Shown piece by piece: positions 25,307 to 33,873 of a DNA stretch of 64,000 bases (position 1 is the stretch's first letter; each line of letters starts with the position of its first letter). The translations under genes were made by a program, and so were the position numbers. Below the pieces are notes generated by a model, which was not told where the DNA came from, did no database searches, and saw nothing but the letters and a program-made list of their open reading frames with translations. The stretch comes from Ruminococcus sp. Its GTDB lineage: Bacteria; Bacillota; Clostridia; Oscillospirales; Ruminococcaceae. The stretch is taken from positions 17,077-81,076 of the forward strand of contig JAJBSV010000009.1 in NCBI GenBank assembly GCA_020861185.1. The letters are read 5' to 3'.

Positions 25307-26223
25307 TGCGATTCCCCTCCCTCATCGAATAACGCATCTACGAAGTCCTTGGCGACAAACGGCTGGATGTCGTCTATCTTCTCGCCGACGGTTACTATCT
25401 TTACGGGCACCTTGAGCTCGTTTACTATCGGGATGACGATTCCGCCCTTGGCAGTACTGTCAAGCTTGGTTAAGATTATTCCCGTGATATCGGCGGCTTC
25501 GTTGAATTCACGAGCCTGATTTACGGCGTTCTGACCGGTGGTGGCGTCAAGAGCGATGAGCACCTCGAGAGCGCAATCCTCCGCCTTGGAATGGACTATT
25601 CTCGAAATCTTCGAGAGCTCCGCCATGAGATTTTTCTTGGTCTGGAGTCTTCCTGCGGTGTCGACTATTACAACGTCGACATTACGAGCTTTGGCGGCAT
25701 CCATAGCGTCGAAGACTACAGCCGCAGGGTCGCTTCCCTCGGCGTGCTTGATTATGTCAACTCCGGCACGGTCGCACCATACCTGTAGCTGGTCGACCGC
25801 CGCGGCTCGGAAGGTGTCAGCCGCCGCAACGAGAACCTTCTTGCCCTCGTTCTTGAGCTGATAGGAAAGCTTGCCGATGGTGGTGGTCTTTCCCGCACCG
25901 TTTACGCCGATTACGAGGATTACCGACGGCTTTGTCGAAAGATTGAGCGGCACATCCTCGCCGAGCATTTCGGTGATGATGTCCTTCAAAGCCTGCCTTG
26001 CCTCCATCGGGTCTTTGATTTTATTCTCTTTTACTCTTTCTCTGAGCGAATCAACGATTTCTTCGGAGGTCTTGCCTCCCAAATCGGAAAGGATTAAGAG
26101 TTCTTCGAGCTCGTCGTAGAAGTCGTCATCGAGGTTTCCCCTTTTGAACAGACTGTTTATCCCGCTCATGAGACCGTTTTTGGTCTTTGAAAGTCCTGCT
26201 TTCAGCTTATCAAAAAAGCCCAT
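25303..26223 (-). CDS. ftsY: Signal recognition particle receptor FtsY
   Basis: The protein has 306 residues with a short N-terminal part and a complete NG domain: GVNGAGKTTTIGKLSY (G1), AADTFRAAAVDQL, DTAGRLQTK, TKLDSTAKGG and the final DDIQPFVAKDFVDALF. FtsY docks SRP-ribosome complexes at the membrane. It lies 21 bp after smc, a conserved order, and its stop overlaps the rdgB start (ATGA). Confidence 0.97.
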   Translation of the reverse strand: MGFFDKLKAGLSKTKNGLMSGINSLFKRGNLDDDFYDELEELLILSDLGGKTSEEIVDSLRERVKENKIKDPMEARQALKDIITEMLGEDVPLNLSTKPSVILVIGVNGAGKTTTIGKLSYQLKNEGKKVLVAAADTFRAAAVDQLQVWCDRAGVDIIKHAEGSDPAAVVFDAMDAAKARNVDVVIVDTAGRLQTKKNLMAELSKISRIVHSKAEDCALEVLIALDATTGQNAVNQAREFNEAADITGIILTKLDSTAKGGIVIPIVNELKVPVKIVTVGEKIDDIQPFVAKDFVDALFDEGGESQ

Positions 26224-26244
26224 ATAATTCTCCTTTGTCTTGTA

Positions 26245-29200
26245 TTAGTTAATCTCGTCGTCGCTGAAGGAAACGTCGTGAACGTCCATCTTGAGGAGCT
26301 TCGATACGCCCTTTTCCTGCATGGTGACGCCATAGAGGACATCTGCCTCTTCCATCGTGCCGCGACGGTGGGTGATAAGTATAAACTGGGTTGTGTCGGT
26401 AAAGTGCCGGAGGTACTGCGCATACTTCGTGACGTTCACGTCGTCAAGTGCCGCTTCTATCTCATCAAGGATGCAGAAGGGCGAAGGACGGAGCATGAGT
26501 ATCGCGAAGTAGATTGCTATCGCGACGAAAGCCTGCTCGCCGCCGGAAAGTAGCGAAAGATTCTTGATGACCTTTCCGGGAGGTGCGACGTTTATCTCAA
26601 TTCCGGATTCGAGAACGTTGTCGGGGTCAGTGAGAATCAGTTCTCCCCTGCCGCCGCCGAAGAGTTCGGAGAACGTTAATTTAAAGTTCTCGTTAATCTT
26701 CTCGAAGCTTTCCGAGAACATTCTCTTCATATTCACGGTGAGGTCGTCGATGAGGGTTTCAAGCTCGGTCTTTGACTTCGTAACGTCGGCAAGTTGCTTC
26801 GACAAGAACTCGTAGCGCTCGGAGACCTCCTTATATTCGTCCACCGCGTCGGTATTGACGGAGCCGAGAGCCCGGATTTTGTTCCTGATTTCGGTCAGAT
26901 GCTTGTTGGCTTCGGCGACGTCCTCAAGCTTTTCAGCCTGAGATGCCGCTTCTTCGGCGGTCATAGAGTAGGACTCCCAGAGACTTCCGATGATGTTGGA
27001 GCTGTCACGGCGGATAGTTTCGAGCCTTTCCGAAAGCCTCGAAATTTCGCTCATGACCGATTCTTTCAGACCCGAAGTTTCTTTGGATTTAGTCCTTGCC
27101 TGATTCTCCTGACGCTCGTATTCAAGTGAGCCGTCGGTTTCCTGACGGATTCTCTCGGAATATCTTTCGGCTGTGACTTTCGATTCCTCGGCTTCACGCT
27201 GGCGCTCGGCGATATTCTCGTTTTCCTGAGCTATCTGACACTCGAGCTCGGCTTTCCTGTCGAGGTATTCAGTTGCCGACGCGTGCGAGCTTTCTATGCC
27301 GGTCTTAAGCTGTTCTACGAACTGGTTCGCCGCTTCGATGTCTTTGGCAAGCTCTGTTGAGCGAAGACGCTTCTGGGAAATTTCGTTTGAAATCTCCTCA
27401 CGGCGGTTCTTAAGTGCGGCACTCTCCTCGCCGGCTGTGCTGATTTTGCCCTCGATTACCGAGATTTCGGCTTCGAGCTCGGCAAGCTTAATCTCCGATG
27501 AGGTCTTGGTCTCCTCGGAAGTCGCAATCTTGTTTTTGTTCCAGAGAACCGATTTCTCGATGTCCGAGACACGGCCTTTGAACTGTTCCGATGACAGCCT
27601 CAGTCTCTCTGCTTCGGTCTCGAATCTCAGCTTGTCGGACTCCATCGAGGAGATGGTGTCCTTCTCGCCTTCAACATCAAATCCTAACTTTTCAGCTTCG
27701 GCGTTGGCGACTTGGAGCCTTTCCCTGAGTCTTGACAGGTCGGATTCCAGCTTATCAAGCTGTGCCCCTATCTTTGCGATTTCGTTCTTTCTTGAGAGGA
27801 CGCCCGAGTTTCTCGAGGAGCTTCCTCCGGTGAAGGAGCCGCCAGAATTGATGACCTGACCGTCAAGGGTAACTATTTTGAAGCGATATCCGTGCTTCTT
27901 TGCGATATTCGCGGCAAGGTCGATATTCTCGGCGACTGCTGTTCTGCCGAGAAGGGATTTTATGATGCCAGAATATTCCTCGTCGCAGTCAAGGAGCTCG
28001 TATGCCATTGCAATGAAGCCCTCTTCCATGTCGAGACCACGTTCATTGAGGACGTTGCCCTTGACCGAGGTTATCGGCAGGAATGTTGCTCTGCCGCCGT
28101 TGGTTTCTTTCAAATATCGGATGCAAGCCTTTGCCGACTCTTCGTTTGAGACGACGACGTTCTGCATAGCACCGCCAAGAGCCGTTTCGATTGCAAGGCT
28201 GTATTTCGTGTCTGCCGAAACGAGCTGAGAGACGGTTCCCCGGACGCCCTGAAGTCTTCCTGACTTGCCGGCTTTTACGACGCTCTTGACGCTTCCGGCG
28301 AAGCCTTCCATGCTGTTCTCGAGATCTATGAGCATCTGCCTGCGGGATTCGAGCGAGCGCTTATTGAGTTCAGCGTCGTTAAATTCCTGCGACAGCTTCT
28401 TCTCAAGTTCGGTTTTCTTCTGATAGAGCATGTTGAAGCCGGAAAGACGGTTCTGGTGCTCGGAAATTTGCTTGAGTACGTCCGAAACGCCGTCGAGTGC
28501 TGACTTCTCATCGTTTTCGGTCTTGGTTATCTGGAGCTTGAGGGTATCAATCTGTGCCGACGCATCCTTAAGTTCGTTTTCGGCGTCGCTCTTGTCTCGG
28601 AGGGCATTGGCGATTGCGAACTTGAGCTCTGAGCGCTCGACATAGGCGCGATTGAGCGATTCTCGGGAGGTGTTCAGGTCGCTTTCATGCTCGTTCTCTT
28701 CGACATTCAAGCCGGTGAGTTCCTTCTCAAGTGCCGCAACCTCTTCGTCAAGTGATTTCAAATCAGCCTTGATTCGCTCAGAGTCGGAAAGACGCTGGGA
28801 AATGCTCTTCTCGACCTCTTTTTCGGCGTCGAGGAGCTCCTGACGCTTTTTCTCGGCTTCCGCGATCTCGCTCTCATAGTGCATGATGTTGTTCTTGTAC
28901 ACGGCGATATCCGAAGCGGCTTCGGAGCTCTTCTCGGTGAGTTCGGCGATTTTAGCTCTGTATTCCTCTGCCGCGGCGGCTGACTGTCTGCGCTTTGCGG
29001 CAAGCTCTTCTATTTCGGCTTCACACCGGGAGATCTCGTTCGTGAGGTGCTCATATTCGCCCTGAGACGATAGAAGAAGATTTCCGGTGTCCGATTCGCT
29101 CGCCTTGAGCTCTTCAAGCTTGTTTGTCCAGACGGAGATTTCGAGGTGCTTCCTCTCGTCGGCAAGCTTGAGATACTTCTTTGCTTTTTCGGACTGGATT

Positions 29201-29817
29201 CGAAGGGGCTCCACTCTGCCCTCCAATTCCGAAAGTATGTCTTTTAATCTTAGGATATTTTCTTCCGCGGAGGCAAGTCTGCGCTCAGACTCGGCTTTTT
29301 TATAGCGAAACTTCGAGATTCCGGCGGCTTCGTCGAAAATCTCTCTGCGGTCGCCCGACTTCGAGCCTACGATGTCGGCAACCTTACCTTGACCGATTAT
29401 CGAGTAGCCGTCGCGACCGAGACCGGTGTCCATGAAGAGCTCCACTACGTCCTTGAGACGTACCTGAGCGCCATTGAGCATGTACTCGCTCTCGCCGCTT
29501 CTCCAAAGCCTTCGCATGACGCTGACTTCATCGGAATCTATTTCGAGAGTGCGGTCTTCGTTCGATATATTAAGTGTAACGGACGCAAAGCTCATGGGAC
29601 TGCGCTTTTCGGTTCCGCCGAAAATTACGTCCTCCATTTTTCCACCACGAAGAGTCTTGGAGGACTGCTCCCCCAAAACCCATCTGACTGCGTCGCCTAT
29701 ATTGCTTTTTCCGCTTCCGTTGGGACCTACAACAGCTGTCAGACCTTTTCCGAATTCAAGCTTGACCTTGTCGGGAAAGGATTTGAAGCCGTGAAGCTCA
29801 ATAGATTTCAAATACAC
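26245..29817 (-). CDS. smc: Chromosome segregation protein SMC
   Basis: The protein has 1190 residues. Walker A GPNGSGKSN (about 32-40) lies in an ABC head. Two long coiled coils are separated by a hinge near 520-650 (GVRGTVSQLV, GGAMQNVVV, GGSFTGGSS). At the C-terminus the signature LLSGGEQAF and Walker B CILDEIEAALDD complete the ATPase. SMC with ScpAB compacts and separates sister chromosomes. The gene lies between a radical SAM gene (7 bp) and ftsY (21 bp). Confidence 0.97.
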   Translation of the reverse strand: MYLKSIELHGFKSFPDKVKLEFGKGLTAVVGPNGSGKSNIGDAVRWVLGEQSSKTLRGGKMEDVIFGGTEKRSPMSFASVTLNISNEDRTLEIDSDEVSVMRRLWRSGESEYMLNGAQVRLKDVVELFMDTGLGRDGYSIIGQGKVADIVGSKSGDRREIFDEAAGISKFRYKKAESERRLASAEENILRLKDILSELEGRVEPLRIQSEKAKKYLKLADERKHLEISVWTNKLEELKASESDTGNLLLSSQGEYEHLTNEISRCEAEIEELAAKRRQSAAAAEEYRAKIAELTEKSSEAASDIAVYKNNIMHYESEIAEAEKKRQELLDAEKEVEKSISQRLSDSERIKADLKSLDEEVAALEKELTGLNVEENEHESDLNTSRESLNRAYVERSELKFAIANALRDKSDAENELKDASAQIDTLKLQITKTENDEKSALDGVSDVLKQISEHQNRLSGFNMLYQKKTELEKKLSQEFNDAELNKRSLESRRQMLIDLENSMEGFAGSVKSVVKAGKSGRLQGVRGTVSQLVSADTKYSLAIETALGGAMQNVVVSNEESAKACIRYLKETNGGRATFLPITSVKGNVLNERGLDMEEGFIAMAYELLDCDEEYSGIIKSLLGRTAVAENIDLAANIAKKHGYRFKIVTLDGQVINSGGSFTGGSSSRNSGVLSRKNEIAKIGAQLDKLESDLSRLRERLQVANAEAEKLGFDVEGEKDTISSMESDKLRFETEAERLRLSSEQFKGRVSDIEKSVLWNKNKIATSEETKTSSEIKLAELEAEISVIEGKISTAGEESAALKNRREEISNEISQKRLRSTELAKDIEAANQFVEQLKTGIESSHASATEYLDRKAELECQIAQENENIAERQREAEESKVTAERYSERIRQETDGSLEYERQENQARTKSKETSGLKESVMSEISRLSERLETIRRDSSNIIGSLWESYSMTAEEAASQAEKLEDVAEANKHLTEIRNKIRALGSVNTDAVDEYKEVSERYEFLSKQLADVTKSKTELETLIDDLTVNMKRMFSESFEKINENFKLTFSELFGGGRGELILTDPDNVLESGIEINVAPPGKVIKNLSLLSGGEQAFVAIAIYFAILMLRPSPFCILDEIEAALDDVNVTKYAQYLRHFTDTTQFILITHRRGTMEEADVLYGVTMQEKGVSKLLKMDVHDVSFSDDEIN

Positions 29818-29824
29818 GCTTTTA

Positions 29825-30811
29825 TCATTCCTTAATGAGAATATTTTCCGTCTGGGAAGGCTCCGGTTTTATCGTGACCTCTATCCCCTTCCCACGGAAA
29901 TATTCGATATTGCTTTTCTTATGACCGAGTGCTTTCGATAAGTAGTCGGGACGGACGGTGAACGTATACGCTTTTCCGTCTCCCATAAGCTTCTCCATAG
30001 TATTTCTTGCTCTTACGCCTTCGCAGAGTTCTCTGAATGCCGGATGATAGATTTCCCCGAGCATGGAGCTTTCGACATCGGTTGACGAATGAAGCCCTAA
30101 CTTGATGACGGTTATATTTCTTTGCTCAAACAAATCCAAAAGCTTCGCCGAGAGCTCGACGGCTTTGGACAACTCATATGTCCTGTATTTGCCCTCTTCG
30201 TAAAGTTCGCCTAACTTCGTATCTTTCAGGACTACCGTCGGGTAAATTCTGACCTCCAAAGGCTCCAAATCGGCGATTCTCAGGGCGGTTTCATAGTCTT
30301 TTTCGATTGTCGAGCCGTAGAGCCCGAGCATCATCTGCAGTCCCAGAGCGAAACCGTGCTGTTTTATCAAGTGCGAAGCGTTTTCAACGTCTTTTGCCGT
30401 ATGCCCACGCTCGTTTAGCTCAAGGACATCGTCAAACATCGACTGCGCTCCGAGCTCGATTGTGGTGACGCCGTAGCTCCCGAGTATCGACAGGATTTCT
30501 TCGTCGATGGCGTCAGGGCGGGTTGAGAGGCGGATACCCCTGAAACCCATATCGACATACCTCTTCGCCGACTCAAGAAGCTCGAGCATGTAGCTTCGGG
30601 GGATGGCGGTGAAGCTCCCGCCGAAAAAGGCGATTTCGGTGTTCGAGATGTCAACGCCGTCGGAAAGAGCCTTTTCGCAGGTCTCCACGACGTCTTTTGC
30701 GTGAGGGATAAATGTCTGCCCGGTGATGGTGTTCTGGTTGCAGAACGTACACTTGTGCGGGCAACCGATATGCGGGACGAAGATGGAGAGGTTTGCATGC
30801 TTATTTGGCAT
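29825..30811 (-). CDS. Radical SAM protein, Elp3-like N-terminal type without acetyltransferase
   Basis: The protein has 328 residues. CPHKCTFCNQ near 17-26 is the CxxxCxxC iron-sulfur site, followed by FFGGSFTAIP and TIELGAQSM, all as in Elp3/oxygen-independent coproporphyrinogen-oxidase-like radical SAM enzymes. Elp3 has a C-terminal GNAT domain that is absent here, so this is the short clade often found between rnc and smc in Clostridia. The reaction is unknown; tRNA modification is a guess. It overlaps rnc by 11 bp. Confidence 0.85.
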   Translation of the reverse strand: MPNKHANLSIFVPHIGCPHKCTFCNQNTITGQTFIPHAKDVVETCEKALSDGVDISNTEIAFFGGSFTAIPRSYMLELLESAKRYVDMGFRGIRLSTRPDAIDEEILSILGSYGVTTIELGAQSMFDDVLELNERGHTAKDVENASHLIKQHGFALGLQMMLGLYGSTIEKDYETALRIADLEPLEVRIYPTVVLKDTKLGELYEEGKYRTYELSKAVELSAKLLDLFEQRNITVIKLGLHSSTDVESSMLGEIYHPAFRELCEGVRARNTMEKLMGDGKAYTFTVRPDYLSKALGHKKSNIEYFRGKGIEVTIKPEPSQTENILIKE

Positions 30812-31505
30812 CGGGTAGTGTTCCCATAAGCTTCAGGGCTTCCTTTGCGGCAAGCTGTTCGGCACGCTTTTTGGAGCTTGCAGTGCCGGTGCCGATGACG
30901 TTTGAGTTGAGCATAACGTCAACGGTAAACGAGCGTCTGTGAGCCGGTCCCGACTCGGAAACGAGCTCATATTCGACCGACTCCTCGGGGTTCTTCTGAA
31001 TTATCTCCTGCAGGACGGTCTTGTAGTCGTCATATTCCTTTGCGGCGGCTTCCTCGACGTTCTCGGGGATGAACCGGAGGACATATTTCTTTGCCACTTC
31101 GAATCCGCCGTCGAGGTATACAGCAGCGATTACAGCCTCGAAAGCGTCGGAGATTATCGACGGACGGTTTTTGCCGCCGTTCGAAAGCTCGCCCTTGCCG
31201 AGATAGATGTATTCTTTCAAGTCGATTTGCTCGGCGAACTTGGCGAGGGATTTCTCGCAGACGAGAGTCGCACGGGTCTTGCTCAGCTCGCCCTCTGGGT
31301 AGTCCTGACATTCTTCAAACAGATACTCAGACACGACTATCGACAGGACTGAATCCCCGAGAAATTCGAGGCGTTCGTTGGAATTTCTCGTGTGATGAGA
31401 TTCGTTTGCATAGGACGAGTGGGTCAAAGCCTCGATAAGTAGGTCTTTGTCTTTGAAGGTATAGCCTAATTTTTGCTCAAATTCTTCTAATTTCGTAAGT
31501 TCCAT
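30801..31505 (-). CDS. rnc: Ribonuclease III
   Basis: The protein has 234 residues. The catalytic NERLEFLGDSVL is followed by SDAFEAVIAAVYLDGG with the second acidic site. A double-stranded RNA-binding domain lies after about residue 155 (DYKTVLQEIIQK, AHRRSFTVDV, SKKRAEQLAAKEAL). It cuts double-stranded RNA in rRNA processing. The ATG shares one base with the plsX stop. There is no acpP between plsX and rnc, unlike many Bacillota. Confidence 0.96.
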   Translation of the reverse strand: MELTKLEEFEQKLGYTFKDKDLLIEALTHSSYANESHHTRNSNERLEFLGDSVLSIVVSEYLFEECQDYPEGELSKTRATLVCEKSLAKFAEQIDLKEYIYLGKGELSNGGKNRPSIISDAFEAVIAAVYLDGGFEVAKKYVLRFIPENVEEAAAKEYDDYKTVLQEIIQKNPEESVEYELVSESGPAHRRSFTVDVMLNSNVIGTGTASSKKRAEQLAAKEALKLMGTLPDAK

Positions 31506-32527
31506 TACTTCTCCTCTGTCTCTTTTTGCTTCATCTCTTCAAGAGCTGTGGCTATTTCTTCGGTTACGTTGTTTTCGATATAGAGCTTCGCCTGACGGAT
31601 GGCGTTATAGAAGGCTTTTGCGTTCGATGAGCCGTGAGCCTTGATTACAGGCTTTGTGGCGCCCAGAAGCGGCGCCCCGCCGTATTCCGAATAATCAAGC
31701 TTCTTTCTCATGGCGTTGATTCTCTTGAGCACGAACAGCCCGGCGATTTTTCCGGTTACTCCGCTGAATACATCCTTCACATATGCCGAAATGAGCTTGC
31801 CCATGCCTTCGCAGGTTTTAAGTACAAGGTTTCCGGAAAATCCGTCGGTTACTGCGACATCTGCGCCGCCGAGAGGGATTTCACGGGCTTCTATGTTTCC
31901 AATAAAGTTGACGGGGGCGTTGCCAAGCTGCTTATATGTCTCGACCTCTTGATCTCTTCCCTTGGTAGGCTCTGCACCGATGTTTATAAGTGCTGTTCTC
32001 GGGTTCTCAACGCCTTGAAGCTTGTTCATATAGGCTGAGCCCATTATCGCGAACTGGACGAGCATGTCGGGGCGGCATTCGGAATTGGCACCGATGTCAA
32101 GAACCATGCAGGGTGCCGCCGTTGTCGGGAGAACCATGCCGATGGCGCAACGCTTGATGCCCTTCATGCGCTTGACTATGAAGGTGGCACCGACTGTCAG
32201 AGCTCCCGTTGAGCCGGCGGAAACGAAGGCGTCTCCCTCTCCGTCATGGAGCATCTTTAAACCCACCGCCATCGAACTTTCGGAGTATTCTTTCAAAATC
32301 TTTGTGGGCTCGGTTTCGACCGCCATAACCAGAGGGGCGTGGTGAACGACTAACATGGAAATATCGAGCTCGTTTTCCTTGGCGCAAGCTTTTATCTTTT
32401 CCTCGTCGCCGACAAGGGTTATGTCGACGTCCAATCCGTTTACGGCGTCGATTGCGCCCTTGATTACCTCGAGCGGAGCGTTATCACCGCCGAAGGCGTC
32501 AACTATTACTCGGATTTTATCAGCCAT
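31505..32527 (-). CDS. plsX: Phosphate acyltransferase PlsX
   Basis: The protein has 340 residues. VDAFGGDNAPLEVIKGA at the start and DGFSGNLVLKTCEGMGK near 230 are PlsX signatures. It moves acyl groups from acyl carrier protein to phosphate for phospholipid synthesis. It starts 2 bp after trmFO ends and overlaps rnc by one base. No fabD or acpP is adjacent. Confidence 0.95.
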   Translation of the reverse strand: MADKIRVIVDAFGGDNAPLEVIKGAIDAVNGLDVDITLVGDEEKIKACAKENELDISMLVVHHAPLVMAVETEPTKILKEYSESSMAVGLKMLHDGEGDAFVSAGSTGALTVGATFIVKRMKGIKRCAIGMVLPTTAAPCMVLDIGANSECRPDMLVQFAIMGSAYMNKLQGVENPRTALINIGAEPTKGRDQEVETYKQLGNAPVNFIGNIEAREIPLGGADVAVTDGFSGNLVLKTCEGMGKLISAYVKDVFSGVTGKIAGLFVLKRINAMRKKLDYSEYGGAPLLGATKPVIKAHGSSNAKAFYNAIRQAKLYIENNVTEEIATALEEMKQKETEEK

Positions 32528-32529
32528 TT

Positions 32530-33873
32530 TTATGCCTCCTGATTCTCTGACAGTGCCTTCTCAAGAGCGTTCATTGCACGCTCGGAAAGCATCTGATATT
32601 TAAGTTGTTTGTTCTTTATCTTATCCGGAAGCAAGAGCTCGTCGAGCTCCGGAAGGATTCCCATGTTTGCGCCCATCGGCTGGAAACCCGAAGGCGAACC
32701 GGTTTCTACATAGTTCGAAAGCGCGCCAATCATTGTCTCCACAGGAAGAGTTATCTCGGGAAGATTAAGAATCCTTCTTCCGAGGCTCATGGCGGCGTAG
32801 ATTCCGCTTGCCGCAGATTCGGTGTAGCCCTCGACACCCGTCATCTGACCGGCGAAGTAAATCCGTGGGTCTTTCTTAAGACAGAAGTGCTTGTCGAGAA
32901 GCATCGGGGAATTCAGGTATGTGTTTCTGTGCATTACGCCGTAGCGCACGAATTCGGCATCCTTGAGCCCCGGAATCATCGAAAATACTCGCTTCTGCTC
33001 GCCGAATTTGAGATTAGTCTGGAAGCCGACGAGATTGAACATCGTCCCTTCGACGTTCTCCTTCCGGAGCTGAACCACGGCATAGGGTCTTCTACCGGTA
33101 TTCGGGTCGACGAGACCCACCGGCTTCATAGGTCCGAAGCGCATTGTGTCCTCACCACGCTTGGCGAGCGCTTCAATCGGCATACAGCCTTCGTAAACTT
33201 TGTAGTTATCCGAGCCGGACTTTTCAAATTCATGTAACGGCGCGGTTTCGGCATTGATGAGCTCGTTATAGAAGGCGAGATATTCGTCCTTGTTCATCGG
33301 ACAGTTGAGATAATCCGCTTCGCCTTTGTCGTATCTCGAAGCCTCGAAAACTCTTGACATGTCAAGGCTGTCACGAGTCACAATCGGGGCGGCGGCATCG
33401 TGGAAATAGAGATAATCCTCGCCGATGATGGTTTTTATACTCTCGGAAAGAGCGTCGCTCGTGAGCGGTCCCGTAGCTATTATAACATATCCGTCAGGGA
33501 TTTCGGTTATCTCACTTGAAACAAATTCTATGTTAGGATGGCTCAGGATTTTTTCAGTCACCTTGTCGGAGAAGTCCTGTCTCGAGACTGCCAGAGCTCC
33601 TCCCGCCGGAACCCGGGTTTCGTCAGCCACGGGCATCGTGACCGAGCCGAGACGGCGCATTTCGAGCTTCAATAGTCCCGCCGCTGAATCCGGTCTCTCT
33701 GCTTTCAGGGAGTTTGAACAGACGAGCTCGCAAAGCCCGTTATATTTGTGGGCGGGGGTGAATTTATTCGGCTTCATATCGTAAAGCCGGACATGAATCC
33801 CCATATTTCCGAGGCACCATGCCGCTTCACAGCCGGCAAGACCGGCGCCTATTACACTGACGATATTATTCAC
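32530..33873 (-). CDS. trmFO: tRNA (uracil-5-)-methyltransferase TrmFO
   Basis: The protein has 447 residues. The FAD site VIGAGLAGCEAAW is at the N-terminus. NGLCELVCSNSLK, GPLTSDAL and GQMTGVEGYTESAA follow, as in the folate-dependent TrmFO/Gid family that makes T54 in tRNA. It overlaps topA by 8 bp, a common pairing. Confidence 0.96.
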   Translation of the reverse strand: MNNIVSVIGAGLAGCEAAWCLGNMGIHVRLYDMKPNKFTPAHKYNGLCELVCSNSLKAERPDSAAGLLKLEMRRLGSVTMPVADETRVPAGGALAVSRQDFSDKVTEKILSHPNIEFVSSEITEIPDGYVIIATGPLTSDALSESIKTIIGEDYLYFHDAAAPIVTRDSLDMSRVFEASRYDKGEADYLNCPMNKDEYLAFYNELINAETAPLHEFEKSGSDNYKVYEGCMPIEALAKRGEDTMRFGPMKPVGLVDPNTGRRPYAVVQLRKENVEGTMFNLVGFQTNLKFGEQKRVFSMIPGLKDAEFVRYGVMHRNTYLNSPMLLDKHFCLKKDPRIYFAGQMTGVEGYTESAASGIYAAMSLGRRILNLPEITLPVETMIGALSNYVETGSPSGFQPMGANMGILPELDELLLPDKIKNKQLKYQMLSERAMNALEKALSENQEA

